Shown here piece by piece: positions 5,369 through 5,897 of a stretch of DNA of 5,897 nucleotides. The position numbers and the translations under genes were made by a program. Within the stretch, counting starts at the first letter, position 1. The number at the start of each line of letters is the position of its first letter. The DNA lies in NCBI GenBank assembly GCA_031119155.1, contig JAVHYH010000195.1:1-5897 (forward strand). Reading direction: 5' to 3'. The notes under the pieces were generated by a model that worked only from the letters and a program-made list of their open reading frames with translations, ran no database searches and was not told where the DNA came from. The stretch is from Brevundimonas sp. (GTDB taxonomy: Bacteria > Pseudomonadota > Alphaproteobacteria > Caulobacterales > Caulobacteraceae).

Positions 5369-5897
5369 TCCAGACCTTCGGCGATCTCGCGCAGTCGATC
5401 CGGCTGGACCACCAGCAGTTCGTGCAGGGACAGCAGGCGGATCACGCCCGCCGTCTTCAGCTTGGTCAGCTCCCGGCTGACCGTCTCGATGGTCAGGCCC
5501 AGATAGTCGGCGATCTCGGACCGGGTCATCGGCAGACGAACATGGCCCACCGTCTGGGGCCGGATCGGGTCGCGCTCGGGCAGGTCGAGGATGAAGGAGG
5601 CGATCCGCTCCTGCGCCCGCTTGCGACCCAGCAGCAGCATCTGGTTCTGCGCCGCCGCCAGCTCGTGGGTGGCGCGGTCCAGCAGGGCCTCCTCCAGCGC
5701 CGGAAGCTCGCGGATCAGGGCGCGATACTCGGTCTTGCGGAAGCGGCAGAGGGTGACGTCCTCGATCGCCTCGGCGGCGAAGGCGTAGTCGGACCCGCTG
5801 GCCAGGCCGACGAAATCGCCGGCGAACAGGAAGCCGGTGATCTGGCGCCGCCCGTCCGGCAGCAGCTTGTAGATCCGGACCGAGCCCGAGGTGATGT
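5365..5897 (-). CDS. Crp/Fnr-family transcriptional regulator (Fnr/FixK-like), 5' end missing
   Basis: DNA-binding regulator, likely oxygen- or redox-responsive. Reading the minus strand in from the right edge gives 176 residues to a TAG at 5365-5367. First comes the cyclic-nucleotide-fold domain, with G-S-V-R-I-Y-K-L-L-P-D-G-R-R-Q-I, then F-L-F-A-G-D-F-V-G-L. The dimerisation helix follows (H-E-L-A-A-A-Q-N-Q-M-L-L-L-G-R-K), then a winged helix-turn-helix. The recognition helix T-I-E-T-V-S-R-E-L (about 5463-5491) carries E--SR, the FNR-type set (E209, S212 and R213 in E. coli) that contacts TTGAT half-sites. A Cys in V-T-L-C-R-F (codon 5746-5748) aligns with E. coli FNR C122, a [4Fe-4S] ligand. 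The N-terminal cysteine cluster that would separate Fnr from FixK lies beyond the window, so I give no symbol. An internal Met at 5640 is not the start, since homology continues upstream. It converges on cydC with interlocked stops. It is the obvious candidate to bind the box at 1985-1998. Confidence 0.93.
   Translation of the reverse strand, partial: ITSGSVRIYKLLPDGRRQITGFLFAGDFVGLASGSDYAFAAEAIEDVTLCRFRKTEYRALIRELPALEEALLDRATHELAAAQNQMLLLGRKRAQERIASFILDLPERDPIRPQTVGHVRLPMTRSEIADYLGLTIETVSRELTKLKTAGVIRLLSLHELLVVQPDRLREIAEGLD

Noticed and set aside
5591..5788. A small plus-strand open frame opposite the regulator.
   Set aside because: It has no ribosome binding site or recognisable product and is fully covered by the well-supported regulator gene on the other strand.

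Overview
The window is a compact respiratory locus from a GC-rich (about 70% by eye) bacterium. Protein sequence, strong G/C preference at third codon positions and the FNR/FixK-type regulator point to an alphaproteobacterium. A Caulobacterales member such as Brevundimonas is my best guess, but that is an impression, not a demonstrated assignment.

Layout, left to right: the 5' part of cydB and all of cydA lie on the minus strand as a cydAB operon. A 194-bp divergent regulatory region follows (1912-2105). Then cydD and cydC lie on the plus strand, overlapping by 4 bases. Last comes the C-terminal three quarters or so of a Crp/Fnr-family regulator on the minus strand, whose stop codon interlocks with the stop of cydC in a single CTAG. 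Both ends are cut by the window: cydB lacks its 3' end and the regulator lacks its 5' end. Coding density is very high, and no stretch over 300 bases lacks a gene. I see no mobile elements, tRNAs, rRNAs or CRISPR arrays.

How the genes work together: CydA and CydB are the two large subunits of the cytochrome bd quinol oxidase, a high-affinity terminal oxidase used under low oxygen. CydD and CydC form the heterodimeric ABC transporter needed to assemble that oxidase. The divergent promoter region holds a perfect FNR-type box (TTGAT-N4-ATCAA) placed so that it could serve both operons. The regulator next door carries the E--SR recognition-helix signature that reads TTGAT half-sites. The locus therefore reads as a self-contained module: oxidase, assembly factor and probable oxygen-responsive regulator.

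The genes are known families and I do not see a new system. The parts worth a second look are the dyad-rich leader of cydDC (tandem GGAC-N5-GTCC elements and a RegA/PrrA-like GCGGC-N5-GTCGC), a shortened A-loop region in the CydC nucleotide-binding domain, and the CTAG stop-codon interlock.
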